NCBI GenBank assembly: GCA_022578965.1
Contig: MU400509.1
Span: 248,001 to 312,000, forward strand
Reading direction: 5' to 3'
Length of the DNA: 64,000 nt
Source of the DNA: Xylaria sp. FL1777
Taxonomy: Eukaryota; Ascomycota; Sordariomycetes; Xylariales; Xylariaceae
Shown: one piece after another, positions 14,301 through 25,200 of the stretch
How the letters are laid out: each line of letters opens with the position of its first letter
Position numbering within the stretch: position 1 is the stretch's first letter
The notes under the pieces: generated by a model
Told to the model about the DNA's origin: nothing
Databases searched by the model: none
Seen by the model: only the letters and a program-made list of their open reading frames with translations
Program-made: the position numbers and the translations under genes

Positions 14301-15396
14301 TCTACAGTCCTGATAGGGGGCTACTGCAGCGAGACGCAACGCAACGCAACGCCGCGAAGGTCGCCGACTTTACTTTCCGTCACTGCCGTCCGACGCATGT
14401 CGTTCATCTGTATGCCTACATCGAGACTGCGTGGGTGGAATACATGCGTAGATATTGATGTCCAGGTTCCTGAGTCTCGGGAGGCCTACTGTTTGCGTAC
14501 ACTACACTAGTCGAGGGGTTTCCTTGATGTCCCAATCGGGCAATTCCTCACGAAAATACGATATACATGTAATGCGATTACGTACGTAGTAGTCGGAGAT
14601 TGGATCTATACGAGTCTTGGCTCGACTCAATGCTTTCACTGTTCCTCCTCTTCATGGGGTATTGAGTGGTGTCTTTTGCTGGTAAAGTACGCCACTTAGC
14701 GTGACGATAAGTCGATGGTTGGAGTATTGAATAACGACATCTGTCTGTCAGTGGGGCATGAAGTTGAGTCAGACTCGTCGAAAGCTGGATGCCTTTCTAG
14801 TGTAAGACATTACAGTATCTAGGCAAGTAAGCCCTTGGACAGGGAACCACTCATACACTACAACTCGTATATCTCCTTTTTTCCTTCTGGTTTCCCTCCT
14901 CTCGGTCCGTATTCACTCAAGAGAAGAGACAACCTACCTACTTAGTGAACGCATAGACTGGGCCTCGATGCAACTGTGGAGTTTCCCTGTCCACATCTCA
15001 AGAGAAGCTCAAGTGAACCTGTCCATTCGCTTCCACTCGTTTTTTCCCGGATTTTGCCCCCAGCCATGTCCCGCTCATGCCCATCGACCACCCCATGAAA
15101 CTGATGGCACCATGGTGGTCCGGGGCTGAATTCGAATCGCTTGCCCTCCCGCCAACCCGCCAAGATGTGTCTCCCTATGATCTGCATCCAGCTGCAAGGT
15201 CCCCTGTGGATCTCGCCTGTGGCTGCTCGGGGAGGGCGCCATGTTTGACTACATCCAATCATCGACGTAAGGAGTCCTGTTCCTGCAGCACCGCTACCGA
15301 CTTAGTCGCGTTTGCTCCGCTGCCAGTCTTCATGACTAGATTTTTTTTCCGACTGGGCCTGATGTTTCTATCGGCCTATTTCTCCCTCTTTAGGCG
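11349..15396. other. 4-kb intergenic region without a supported gene
   Basis: No frame shows a recognisable domain; frames at 13401-13664 and 14166-14510 look like chance openings. It holds several short direct repeats: GTGTATGTGTAA-type near 13300-13325, the 16-bp duplication at 13644-13675 and a CGCAA run near 14334-14353. The right part (about 14900-15400) should be the distal LPMO promoter. Confidence 0.55.
13644..13675. repeat. 16-bp perfect tandem duplication
   Basis: TCTAGTGTAGCCTACT occurs twice back to back with no mismatch. A shorter related word, GCCTACTGCAG, follows the second copy and recurs near 13775. No gene overlaps it. Confidence 0.9.
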
Positions 15397-15404
15397 TATA
15401 TAAG
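15397..15404 (+). promoter_or_regulatory. Distal TATA box (TATATAAG) of the LPMO gene
   Basis: TATATAAG lies in a GC-richer context, followed by pyrimidine-rich sequence (15415-15440) of the kind found at fungal transcription starts. It is 577 bp upstream of the LPMO start codon, so using it would give a leader of roughly 550 nt containing upstream ATGs. Confidence 0.5.
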
Positions 15405-15835
15405 ACCTTGGGTCGTCCTTTCTCTGGTTGTTTCGTTTCTTCAGTATCTCATACAGCAGTCTCAACGACGACAAGTCTTTGCAACAGTCCTTCCTTCCTT
15501 TTTTCACAGGCTAGGCCGTGATTTCTTTATCCAACTCGCCTGGAGCTACTTTCCTTTTTGAGTCGAACTCAAGAAACTGTCGGATATCTTCCTTGACCGT
15601 GACAATCTTTTTGTCCACACTCATCACTACTTTGTCACCTTGAAACAACAAAGCTTTTGATAGGTTCGTGATCCCTCGCCTCTTAAGTCGCTGTCCTTTG
15701 TCTTCTTGTTCACTATGGGCTTGTTTGAGCCACACTCGGGCCACCTGCTTCGATATAAGTCAAGCTTGTTCCAGAGCTATCAGCTGTTTGCCACTTTTGT
15801 TCAACGCAAGCAAAGGAGAATTCGCCCTACAGAAG

Positions 15836-15843
15836 TATTTAAG
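15836..15843 (+). promoter_or_regulatory. Proximal TATA-like element (TATTTAAG) of the LPMO gene
   Basis: TATTTAAG is 138 bp upstream of the LPMO ATG. Initiation from here would give a short leader without the overlapping upstream ORF that a distal start would include. The choice between the two elements cannot be made from sequence. Confidence 0.35.
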
Positions 15844-15980
15844 AGAAATCCAACTGACCAAACTCTAGTGAATCAGGAATTTTTGTCCAATTTATTATCA
15901 GCTACACAGCAACCAACTGCTTCATTTCTTGACTCGAGATTCAAATCGTCCGGAACGAGTTATCTCAATTTTTTTTCACA

Positions 15981-17180
15981 ATGTTTTTCGCGAAGACTGC
16001 CATTTCTGCCGCTCTTGTGGCCGCGGTCAACGGCCACATGATCATGAAGACCCCCGCACCCTTTGATCCTGCACATCTCAACAACAGTCCCCTCGACGCC
16101 AGTGGGTCGGATTTCCCCTGCAAGTTCAGCACTGGTGTCTACGATGCTACTGGTGGCACTGTAAACACATTTGCACTGGGTTCCTCTCAGCCTCTCTCTT
16201 TCATCGGTTCGGCTGTACATGGAGGTGGTTCTTGTCAGGTGGTCATGACTTACGACAACCCGCCTACTAAGGATTCCAAGTGGAAGGTCATCCACTCCAT
16301 CGAAGGTGGTTGCCCTGCTAAGAATCAGGCAGGCAACCTCCCGGAGGACCCCAATGGTACAGGTGCGAACACCTACACCTTCAAGATCCCCACCGATATC
16401 CCTACTGGAAAGGGTACCATCGGCTGGACCTGGTTCAACAGAATCGGAAACAGAGAAATGTACATGAACTGTGGTGCTCTTGAGCTTACCGGCACCAGCG
16501 GTGACCAGGCCAATTTCGACAAGCTGCCCGACATGGTGGTTCTGAACATTGGCTCTCACCCCAAGACAATCGAAGGCGTTGACTACAAGTTCACCGACCC
16601 CGGCGCGTCAGTTGAGAATAACATTGGCCCGTACGGAGTTGCGACTTGCGGCAACGACGGATGCAAATCTGGTGACTCGACAGGTTCTGGATCTGGCTCC
16701 GGCTCTAGTTCAGGATCTGGCTCTAGCTCTAGCTCTGCTGCCTCGCCAACAACCAGCGCTGCTGCCACTCCCACATCCAGTGCCGCAGCTGGTAATGGTG
16801 GTGGTGTCTTCCTGACGACTGGTACCCCCGCCAGTTCAGCGGCCGCTACAAGCACTGCTGCCGCCACAACTACTGCTGCTGCCTCATCCAGCGCAGCTGC
16901 TTCCGCCTCGGCCACCCCCACTGCTACCCCTACCTCTGGTTCCGGCTCGGGCTCTGGCTCGGGCTCTGGCTCTGGCTCGGGCTCCTCCGGCTCAGCTGGT
17001 ACAGCCTGTTCGACAGAGGGCATGTGGAACTGCATTGGCGGAACATCCTTCCAGCAGTGCGCCTCTGGCGAGTGGTCAGCAGTGATTGCCATGGCCGCCG
17101 GCACCAAGTGCACACCCGGCCAGAGTATGGATCTGGGCATGATCGCTGCCGGGCGCAGGGTTCGCGCCTTCCGTATTTAA
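15981..17180 (+). CDS. AA11-type lytic polysaccharide monooxygenase with C-terminal cysteine-rich (chitin-binding-like) module
   Basis: Secreted copper enzyme, 399 residues in a single exon. A signal peptide (1-18, MFFAKTAISAALVAAVNG) ends immediately before His19, so the mature protein starts with the copper-binding histidine of LPMOs. The second brace histidine is in AVHGGGSCQ (His80, mature His62), and the axial tyrosine is in NREMYMNC (Tyr161). Spacing and the motifs LNNSPLD, SDFPCK, IEGGCPA and WTWFNRIGNREMYMNC match AA11, known for oxidative cleavage of chitin. After about residue 225 comes a Ser/Gly then Ala/Thr/Ser linker (to about 340), probably O-glycosylated. The C-terminal about 55 residues (CSTEGMWNC, SFQQCASGEW, AAGTKCTPGQS) resemble CBM19/X278-type chitin-binding modules. 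Substrate is inferred from family. Its 3' neighbour converges on it. Confidence 0.93.
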   Translation: MFFAKTAISAALVAAVNGHMIMKTPAPFDPAHLNNSPLDASGSDFPCKFSTGVYDATGGTVNTFALGSSQPLSFIGSAVHGGGSCQVVMTYDNPPTKDSKWKVIHSIEGGCPAKNQAGNLPEDPNGTGANTYTFKIPTDIPTGKGTIGWTWFNRIGNREMYMNCGALELTGTSGDQANFDKLPDMVVLNIGSHPKTIEGVDYKFTDPGASVENNIGPYGVATCGNDGCKSGDSTGSGSGSGSSSGSGSSSSSAASPTTSAAATPTSSAAAGNGGGVFLTTGTPASSAAATSTAAATTTAAASSSAAASASATPTATPTSGSGSGSGSGSGSGSGSSGSAGTACSTEGMWNCIGGTSFQQCASGEWSAVIAMAAGTKCTPGQSMDLGMIAAGRRVRAFRI

Positions 17181-18212
17181 GAAAAAAAAGGAACAACACA
17201 TCACGACATGACATAACATCTTTGTCTCCTGACGAGGAGACTTCTTCTTTTGGGACATTTTTTCAATTATGGCTTGGGGTTTTGGGAGGGGCGGGGTCTT
17301 GCATCGGATTGGCGTTGTTGAGACATTATGTATACTTCACCACCTTCTTTAGATTTTTAGATCTGAAAACACTCTTGTTGGAATCACAAGATTCCACCGA
17401 TATACCTCCCTGTCTTCTTCCTCCATTATGTGACTTGCGCTGCAGTAGGCGTTTTGAACACAACTAAGTATAGATGTAATCACTCTATTTTATCGAGCCA
17501 CTTTTAGTTTCGAAGCCTACTATTAAGAACGTACATAGAACTTTTGAGCGCCCTTACTAAGAACCTTACAATTCAGATAACATCCATACGGAGTAGTAGT
17601 CGAAGCCAAGTACATCTAAGCGCCCAACACATCAGTGGTCAATGGATAGATAATAGCTCAGTCCACATGTTTTTCTTGTCTTTTAGGTCTGTACCTAGCT
17701 ACAGTGGGAGAATGTTTAATTTTAGTTAGAAGGCGAGATATGATATGTGATGCGGAGTATAGATTGAACACAGAACATTAAAATAGCAATGATTGCTCTC
17801 CCATGTAACGTAACCCACCTTAAGCGATGTGTAACCAAACCCAGCTGTTACACAGATGTGACATCTAGATATCTACAGTAGATAAGGCGATGCAGGGAAG
17901 TCTTTTCACCAACTGCGCACGTTCACAAAGAGAAACAATTCTCCTATTAACCTAAGATTTTGACATTTCATTCGTCATATGCATTCTATTCTCTCCAAAC
18001 TCCACTGTCGCTAAAACTGGGTATAATATCGAGCGGTGAAAATGCGCGGGTGCTGTAAATGTCTAATCGTGTTTTCCGTTTTCCCCATCTTTTGCATCGG
18101 CCGACCAAATGTAATATGCTCATTAGAGATCCTTTGGCCCACCCTCGTAACAAACAAATCTCGTACCCATATTTTGAATTAAAATTAAAAGGTGACACCT
18201 TCATCTGACGTT
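17181..18212. other. Tail-to-tail intergenic region
   Basis: About 1 kb between the stop codons of the LPMO and the lipase-GTPase fusion. It should contain both 3' UTRs. AT-rich; no frame with recognisable content. Confidence 0.6.
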
Positions 18213-21200
18213 TCACGGGAGTTCCGGTACGCCGGTATGCCAGAAATTTCTTGCCGTAGAGGCCGGCAATTCAGACAGGCCCCCATTCCAAGGGTCATTC
18301 ACCAATGTACCAGGTAATTCTGCCACATGTACGGACTGATGCACCCCCTTGTGATCGCCGTTATATATGGTTTGGTCCATTGACTCCATTCCGTGCAAGC
18401 TCTGCGGTGAGTGGGATGGATTGGTACTCGATGGCTCAGACCATGTGAGATCCGGGCTTTGATTTGAGCTTCCATGATCGGAGTAAGTATTATTTGTGTG
18501 AGGGCTGTTTTCCCTCTGATCCACCCATTGATTGAGACCATGCACGTCTTCTGTCACATCAGTTTCCTCTTCGTCGTAAGCTGGACTGAATTCCTCGTCT
18601 AGCGTAAAGCGATGTCGCGCCACAATGCGCTGGAACTCGGTTCGCATTCTCGAGATACTCAGGGGCTCGTAGACTTTAACCGAATGGATCGGGATGAGGC
18701 GGTCGATCTCTTTATGGACAAGTGATCTCACTGACGATGCTCCGTTGGCTCCTAGTCCTGCGCGGTTGGCACAATACTGCCTTAGTGATTCTTGGAAGTC
18801 CTGCTTCGTCACAAACCTGCCCTTTCTTGTAAAAGCAGCGGAAAGAGTGAGGATTAGATCACAGGTGCACTTGGCGATTAACCTAGAGGCCGGTGGGATA
18901 AAGGCGAAAGGCAGCGACGCTAGGGCCGGGATACCGCCGATGATAGTGCCCATAGTAAGGCCAATACCGAGGCCAAGAAGCACAGCTAATTGACTGACTG
19001 TAGAATAAGGGGTCAGTAACCTTTCTAGGCGAGATCTACGGTATATCAAGCTCACAAGGACCCAAACGAGAGTCACTTGCTCCTTATAATACCCAAAACA
19101 AAAAGCAATTAATAGATATAGGCAATACTCACAGCTCTGCGTCACAAATGTACCCATGTTCCTCCACAAAAGATTTCTAGCGATGCGCTCGATTTCACTC
19201 ACTTTTGCTGAGCTCGAAAGACCAAAGCTTTTGATGATCCTTGCGCAGAGAAAGTGAGAAATGGTAGGAGTGGTGAGTACGCTGGTAAACATCATCGAAC
19301 CCATGACTGAAGACCAATTAGAGAAATTTAAAAGCCGCATACTTTCCTCAATGGCAGCCGAGATCTTCATGTCAACATCGGCTATTTGAGCGCTAACGAA
19401 ATTCGCCCGAGCAGAGTCATCTGGTACCAACATAATTGTACACTTGACAAGCTCCTGAATCGAGTCCTTATCCCCTGAGCACAGTGTTTTAGTCAAGGAC
19501 AAAAATACAAACCCATGTTTATCAGACGTAGGTGGCGGGCCAGGGCTGTGAGACTTACTCTTAGAGGTATACACAAAGGGAGCAAAATCCTTCTCTAGTC
19601 CGAGCTTCTGTTCGAGCTGACGAATATCTTCTTCTTTTACTCGGGCAAATTCCTCTTCAGCTTGCACACGAGCGCGACGGTCAAGTTCTTCACCTGTATA
19701 CCCGGCATCTTCGAGTTGCTCGCGCGCCGCTCCATAGTGCTCGTTGATGAATCGGTCTTTCATAGTTCGGACGAGGATGACTGGGACTGCCCTGGCATAC
19801 TTGTCGAGAATATCGAAAATTTTCCTATCCGCCTCATGCACAACTCGAGTTGATGGCACATCGATACAAAACCTGATTATATCGTCAGCGACTATCACTA
19901 ATGTGATGCGTTATGAATAAAGAGTCAGGATGATTTGTCTAGTAGCACTTGGCCTTCCAGAGTCCTAAACAGTCTTATACGTACCATATTGCGTCCAGTC
20001 TATCCTTAGGTTTGCTCGCCGATGCTCGCTTTTTCACGAATTTTTCTAGAAGCTCGATCTCTTCCGTTGTGCCGCTTTGGAAACCCCTCGAATCATGAAC
20101 AATGAGTCCGGGCAAAGTATCCATCTCGAAACCTTCATCCACGTCGTGAATACCGTGGTCATTCGACGATTCTTCTGTCTATCATTGACACACTTAGCCT
20201 CCACAATAGGTGACAGGTATCTATATACTTACCACGATGGAACCGAACACCTTATTGATCAACGTAGATTTCCCGACTCCTGCCCTACCACACACGAGGA
20301 CACGGCAATTCTTGAGTTCCGGACCCCCCAAGTCGGCAAGGGTAGCGCGCCAAGGATCCATGTAAACGCTCCCTTGAATTTCATGTTTAACAAAACCAGA
20401 ATGTCTGAAGTTATTTAAGCCTTCAATATACGGATTAAGCTCGCCCGTAAAGCCTAAACGGTCGTACACATCGCTTACAAAGTACACCGATGGGTGTATT
20501 ATCGTGCCACAGGGAACTTTACAGTATGACAGTAGTCAGCATTAAGTTATAGGATTCGTCTCAAAGGATCACGGGATGCGGGACTCACTGTTGTCTAAGT
20601 AACCGATTAGTCCCCGGGAGTCGAATACCTCGCGAGAGGCGGAGAACATCGAAAGCAATGCCGGTCCTGAGTTGATTTGGATGACGTGAGGACGAGGCCC
20701 GACCTCTACGACTTCGTCTCTTAGGGAGGGTGTCCAGAGAGAATCAATATCAGAATCCTTATTCGACTGTGTGGAAGTTACAGAGCCTAGCGTCGCCTTG
20801 CTCGACTGTCTGTTAAGTCGAAACCGATCCTTCCATGACGGTTTGCGTGGTGACTCGGATAATGTAGGGCTAATAGGAGGAAGACTTTCTTCACTATGTT
20901 TCTTTTTCCGAGTAAGTCTCTTTTGTAAAACACTTTTTTTACCAGCTTGTAGGTTGCCATGGCGATGCGATGACCTTATATCGACCATTTCGATCTCAAT
21001 ACCGTTTGTATACTGGAAGATCCATGGTTTCAGGGGTTGGTGAGGTTTTGAGGGGTCCTGGTCTGGAACCAACGGGAATACAAGTCCCAGGGGCTCCTCA
21101 GTGATATTGTGGTTATCCCACGAGGGCTCGAAGATCAGTCCATGAGCCCGGCTCTCTAGGAGCATCCATTGCAGAGGATAAAGAGATAGCCCATCCTCCT

Positions 21201-22256
21201 GCGAACCTCCACCAATGTCAGCATGAGAGCCGATGAACCAAGCTTCGATGATTGAACGGTGCGTCAGATCGGGAGATAATGCCGGCAGAGGTCCAAAGAG
21301 ACAGGGTTGAAATGAATTACGGGTCTCATTGAGGGCGAGGGCATGGCGAAGTATGCGAGTTGATTTCAAAAGGGTGGGCTGCGGCCTCGATGATTCTCGA
21401 CCGATTTTGATGCTATCCAACAAGCCCAAGAAATGAATCACCGGTTCATTAGCCCAACTTTTGGCAGATCTATTATTAGGTAAGCATGTGCGAAAGTCAG
21501 CCTCACTTTAGACGCGAGATTGAACTCACATGTAGCGAAAAGCCTGCTGAATGATTAGCATCATCGTCCCCGGATATCGATAATAGCGTGGGAAACTCAC
21601 CTTCAGAGCACTCTGTGCTTTCTGTCGAGAGTCTCGAAAGGGAGCCAACAAGTTGACTTTGTGCTGATACTCACGCTCATCCCAGGTCTGGATCGTGGTG
21701 AGTTGGTGAAAAAGGTCTGCGACGACCCGTAAGACATCTTGAAACAAAGAAAAAATAGTTTAGCTTGGATTCCCAGAATTTGCTTGACGATATCGGCAAT
21801 GAGTCGACTATAGTGCCGTCAAGAATCAATACATACAGGCGCCACGACTAAACCCGTACAACCACAACTCATCAGTAGGCTCGCTGAGTTGCTGGCAGCA
21901 GAACTAATTATTTCGCGTTAGCAACACGACCTCGGCAAAGACACCTCTGTCATTGAAAATTGGGTTTGGGGTCATACAGCAAAGATCCTGTTGACTTGGT
22001 TATCAAAGGCTTCCTGGGGTGTGGTGATGGTGTCGTTGAAGTTATCGAGAGGCTGCTTGTCGAGTCCAACACCGGATTCGTAGTATGCCACCTGCTTGAT
22101 GGCCCTATCGTCGTGGACAAACGTCCCTTCTTTGACAGAGGTATAGATGCGATATATGTTGCTGTTGTTGCCCTCCCGTCGAACAACGAGCCCGTTGGGA
22201 TCGTACCACGTACCGTCGACACATACAATCACACGTTTCACGGGATTATAGGCCAT
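18213..22256 (-). CDS. DUF2235 (Tle1-like lipase fold) - P-loop GTPase fusion with hydrophobic region and C-terminal ELP repeat
   Basis: I join eight exons: 21978-22256, 21837-21903, 21601-21737, 21530-21546, 20589-21469, 20233-20516, 19985-20178 and 18213-19872. The last contains two probable in-frame introns (19475-19558, 19076-19132). Product is 1,125 residues spliced or 1,172 unspliced. The N-terminus (VCVDGTWYDPNG, NNSNIYRIY, GFSRGA with nucleophile Ser112, GSHADIGGG around 247) is DUF2235, the fold of type VI effector Tle1 phospholipases. Next come Walker A GRAGVGKST (537-545), VTEESSNDHGIHDV, a DxxG motif in HDSRGF (583-588) and RTMKD as the likely G4. Then hydrophobic stretches (LAVLLGLGIGLTMG and after), a Ser/Asn/Asp-rich tail and a 16-residue ELP/W repeat. 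Known families: both domains. Inference: GTP-controlled, membrane-associated lipase. The exon joins are in phase throughout, so one gene is more likely than two. Confidence 0.85.
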
Positions 22257-25200
22257 GGTAGTTGAATGCTCCTGCGTAACGGCAAATTTTAGGTTGCATT
22301 GGATAGATAAGCCTGTTGGGTACAGCGTGCGTCGGTTCCTGTTGTCGTTGTTTCGCGCATCTACGCCGTACGGCACAGAGAAGAAAACCTCTTTATCAGG
22401 GTGACGAGACGCAGAAGCGAGCGTGATGATCACGTCTGGAAAGGGCACGAATTGCAGATCTCAAGTCTGACGTGGGACACTGGTCTCTCATCAGACGGGC
22501 TGCAGGGGCACTTGGCTGCCATCCATGAATGTGGTAAGCAGACGCAGGAGTTGGTTGCGTCAGGCCCTGCTAGTGTAGGACTCAATCCTCTTCAGTCTGG
22601 CTCTCCTCCATGCTTACTTAAGGGCAACAAGCAACCGCCCAGGACGTACATGTAGCATGGCTGCCGTGGCGATGCAGGGCCAAATACGGTAAGAGAGCTT
22701 CCAGGAGCATGCACCGACGCAGAATACCGGTATCTGAGCAGATGCGTAGGGCAGAGTCGAGGGCCGGGCAGAGCGCCATGCCTAGCCAAGGTGGTATTGG
22801 AGAACTGGGTCTATCCATTCCATTTTTACCATCGCACCTTTCGAAAAGGCGCCATATATGGACGATCCCGGTTGTTTGATTGGCCTGTTTCCAGGGCTGA
22901 GTATCATGGGAACTGTTGATTTGAAATGCTGACTTACCTATTCCCGACACGACTTAGGAGATGTCGGCCATGCTTGGCTATCGTACTGCTATCGTACTGT
23001 GGCAGGGTACCAGGACACTGAATATTTGCCCATCTTTGCCCCGAATCCAGGTGCCAACAGTCCGTCGATTTACTTGGCAGTCCGAATTACCTCCTTGGCA
23101 GCTGACCGCCACCGCCTTTTTGGGGTGGGACTCCTTTGACTCCGCCAGGACTAATTGGGCGATTTACGTACAACTCGAAAATCATCAGTACTATCTACCT
23201 TATATATCCTAAGGCATATATCTTCTCTGGAGGATGCTCTTTTACTTCGATTAGTGTTGTCTGCTTAGCCTTTTTTTATAGAAAAAAACAAAACAAAAGG
23301 ACTAATAAGAGCCAAGCATAGAAAGACTACATCCAAGACTGCACGTCACCATACAGTATTATGATTGGTCTCATAGAATCCTATAGGTACACGTGTAGAT
23401 GCAAGTCAGCTAGAGCTACCATACTAAGCGCCACCTCCACCTTTTTATCTTACCTACAGTACCTACTGTAAAGAGTTCGACTATGGGGCCTTTTTTTCGG
23501 GGCGTCCATGTTTCTTTTAGCTAAAGTAGAATATGGACAAATGATCGTATGGAGTATCAGCAGCAGGATTTTTTTTCTGTTTTGTCATTCTCATTAGTTA
23601 AACTTCAAAAGCCATGGTATTCACCAATAAATCAACACGACTGTTGTTATGCTAGAAGAGGTCTAGATACACTATGTCGGTAATCAGATTATACTATCTA
23701 GGGAGTTAGTTAGGTTCACACTAGATAGGTCCAGCCCTGTGGGTAGTCGAGGGTCCCCTGCAAACTATAATTATTAAGTAGGTACTTAACTAAGGTTAAA
23801 GTGCCAACTGCATATACCTACTCATGACTACGTCTCTTTCGTCATCAAAGTCTTTCATCTAGTTTCCCATTCCAGGCACGCTTTACTATTTTAGCAAGCT
23901 AATGACTAGATGAGAGCAGTTTCCTTTGCTTTTCCTTTTTTAATATTTTTTTTTTCTCTCAGTAGATTTTTCTATACAATATTTATAACCTTAAATAGGT
24001 ACCTAGATGAAATGCTTATCTAAATCCCCGGACATTTTAAGAAATGAGCGCTCCGCAAGCTAGACAGACTAACACACGCTACTTTAATGTGATACATTCA
24101 GCTACGCTAGTAAAAGTCCTGCATCTTCATTTTAGGAGTCTCGAAAATCGAATACAAAGAAGCTGAATGCTTAGTCTTGTTGGACGGATCGAATGATATA
24201 CTTTGCAAAATTAGCCACCTCAGCAAAATATTAAGATCGTACCATGTAAGAAGCTAGGTACGCTTCTGGAGCTAAAGGGCTAGTTAGTTCGTGGGTTGCA
24301 ACTGTGGTAGTATGCACAAGATAGAGAAGACTTCGTAATAGTAGCCTAATAGTTGGATGAAAAACTAGATACTAACAAAAGAAGGCGGTGTGAATGAAAT
24401 GTATGTAGCCCAACGTGTCTCTTAATGCATCTAGGTTCGAAACCGTACCTTAGTTTGCTGAAGTGACACCTTTGCGGATGTCGCGGCATGCGGAAATCAT
24501 CACCGCTCCGGTTCGATCTAGGACTAATAGTGTAATAAGGAAATTATAAGGGACGAGATACGCAAGTGTCTGCTAACAGTTATTTGAAATCTTCTTTCTC
24601 TAGTTTAATCAACCTAGAGCTCATACTATATATTAAGCTTTACTTAAAGTTACCATGTAACATATCCCGGCTGTGCCTTCGATGCGGCTTATGAAATAGG
24701 AGGTTATATCACTAGTCCAGTTGCTTCTTACTCAGCCTAGGTTTATGAAGAGTTAATGCTACCATGTGAGATAAATGGAATCCGTATGACATCAGACGTC
24801 AGCCTTTACCATTCTGTCACCCACAATAAATAGTTTGAATCCCAACTATTCCAGTGACCAAAAAAAATATATCCAGTTCTATTCCTTGAAGCCAGCAGTA
24901 TAAGAGCAGTAATCGGCCACATACTCCGAAAATAATTACGTCCGCCGTTCTCTGGCACTTCCCTGACATTGTTGCTGCCCTCACCCTCGAGAGACTTGTA
25001 AACTATCAAAGGTCACATGTCAGGGCTCACGCAACGGAAAATGTTAATGAAACAGCCATACTCTCACTCCCCAAGTAATGAGTGCTTGGCACTTTGGTAT
25101 CTGCAAAGAAGGAGAATAGGGAGGCTAGCAGAAGTATGAGTTTAGTATACAGATGCCGGACGATAATTTCTGACGCCGTTGTTCTGTTTTCACCTCAGTG

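Noticed and set aside
15511..15744. 77-codon charged minus-strand frame in the LPMO leader
   Set aside because: It starts at GTG, not ATG, shows no known motif, and lies in the expected 5' leader of the LPMO gene.
16583..17140. 185-codon minus-strand frame rich in Glu and Pro
   Set aside because: Antisense shadow of the Gly/Ser/Ala linker of the LPMO; its composition follows from the repeat.
20487..20569. Treating the DUF2235 and GTPase parts as two genes
   Set aside because: The only stop between them lies inside a GTGAGT...AAAG intron, and the GTPase frame has no ATG upstream of Walker A near its beginning; the spliced join is in phase and restores a DUF2235-like segment.
24430..24450. 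GGTTCGAAACC resembling a tRNA B box
   Set aside because: No flanking stems or A box at the right distance.
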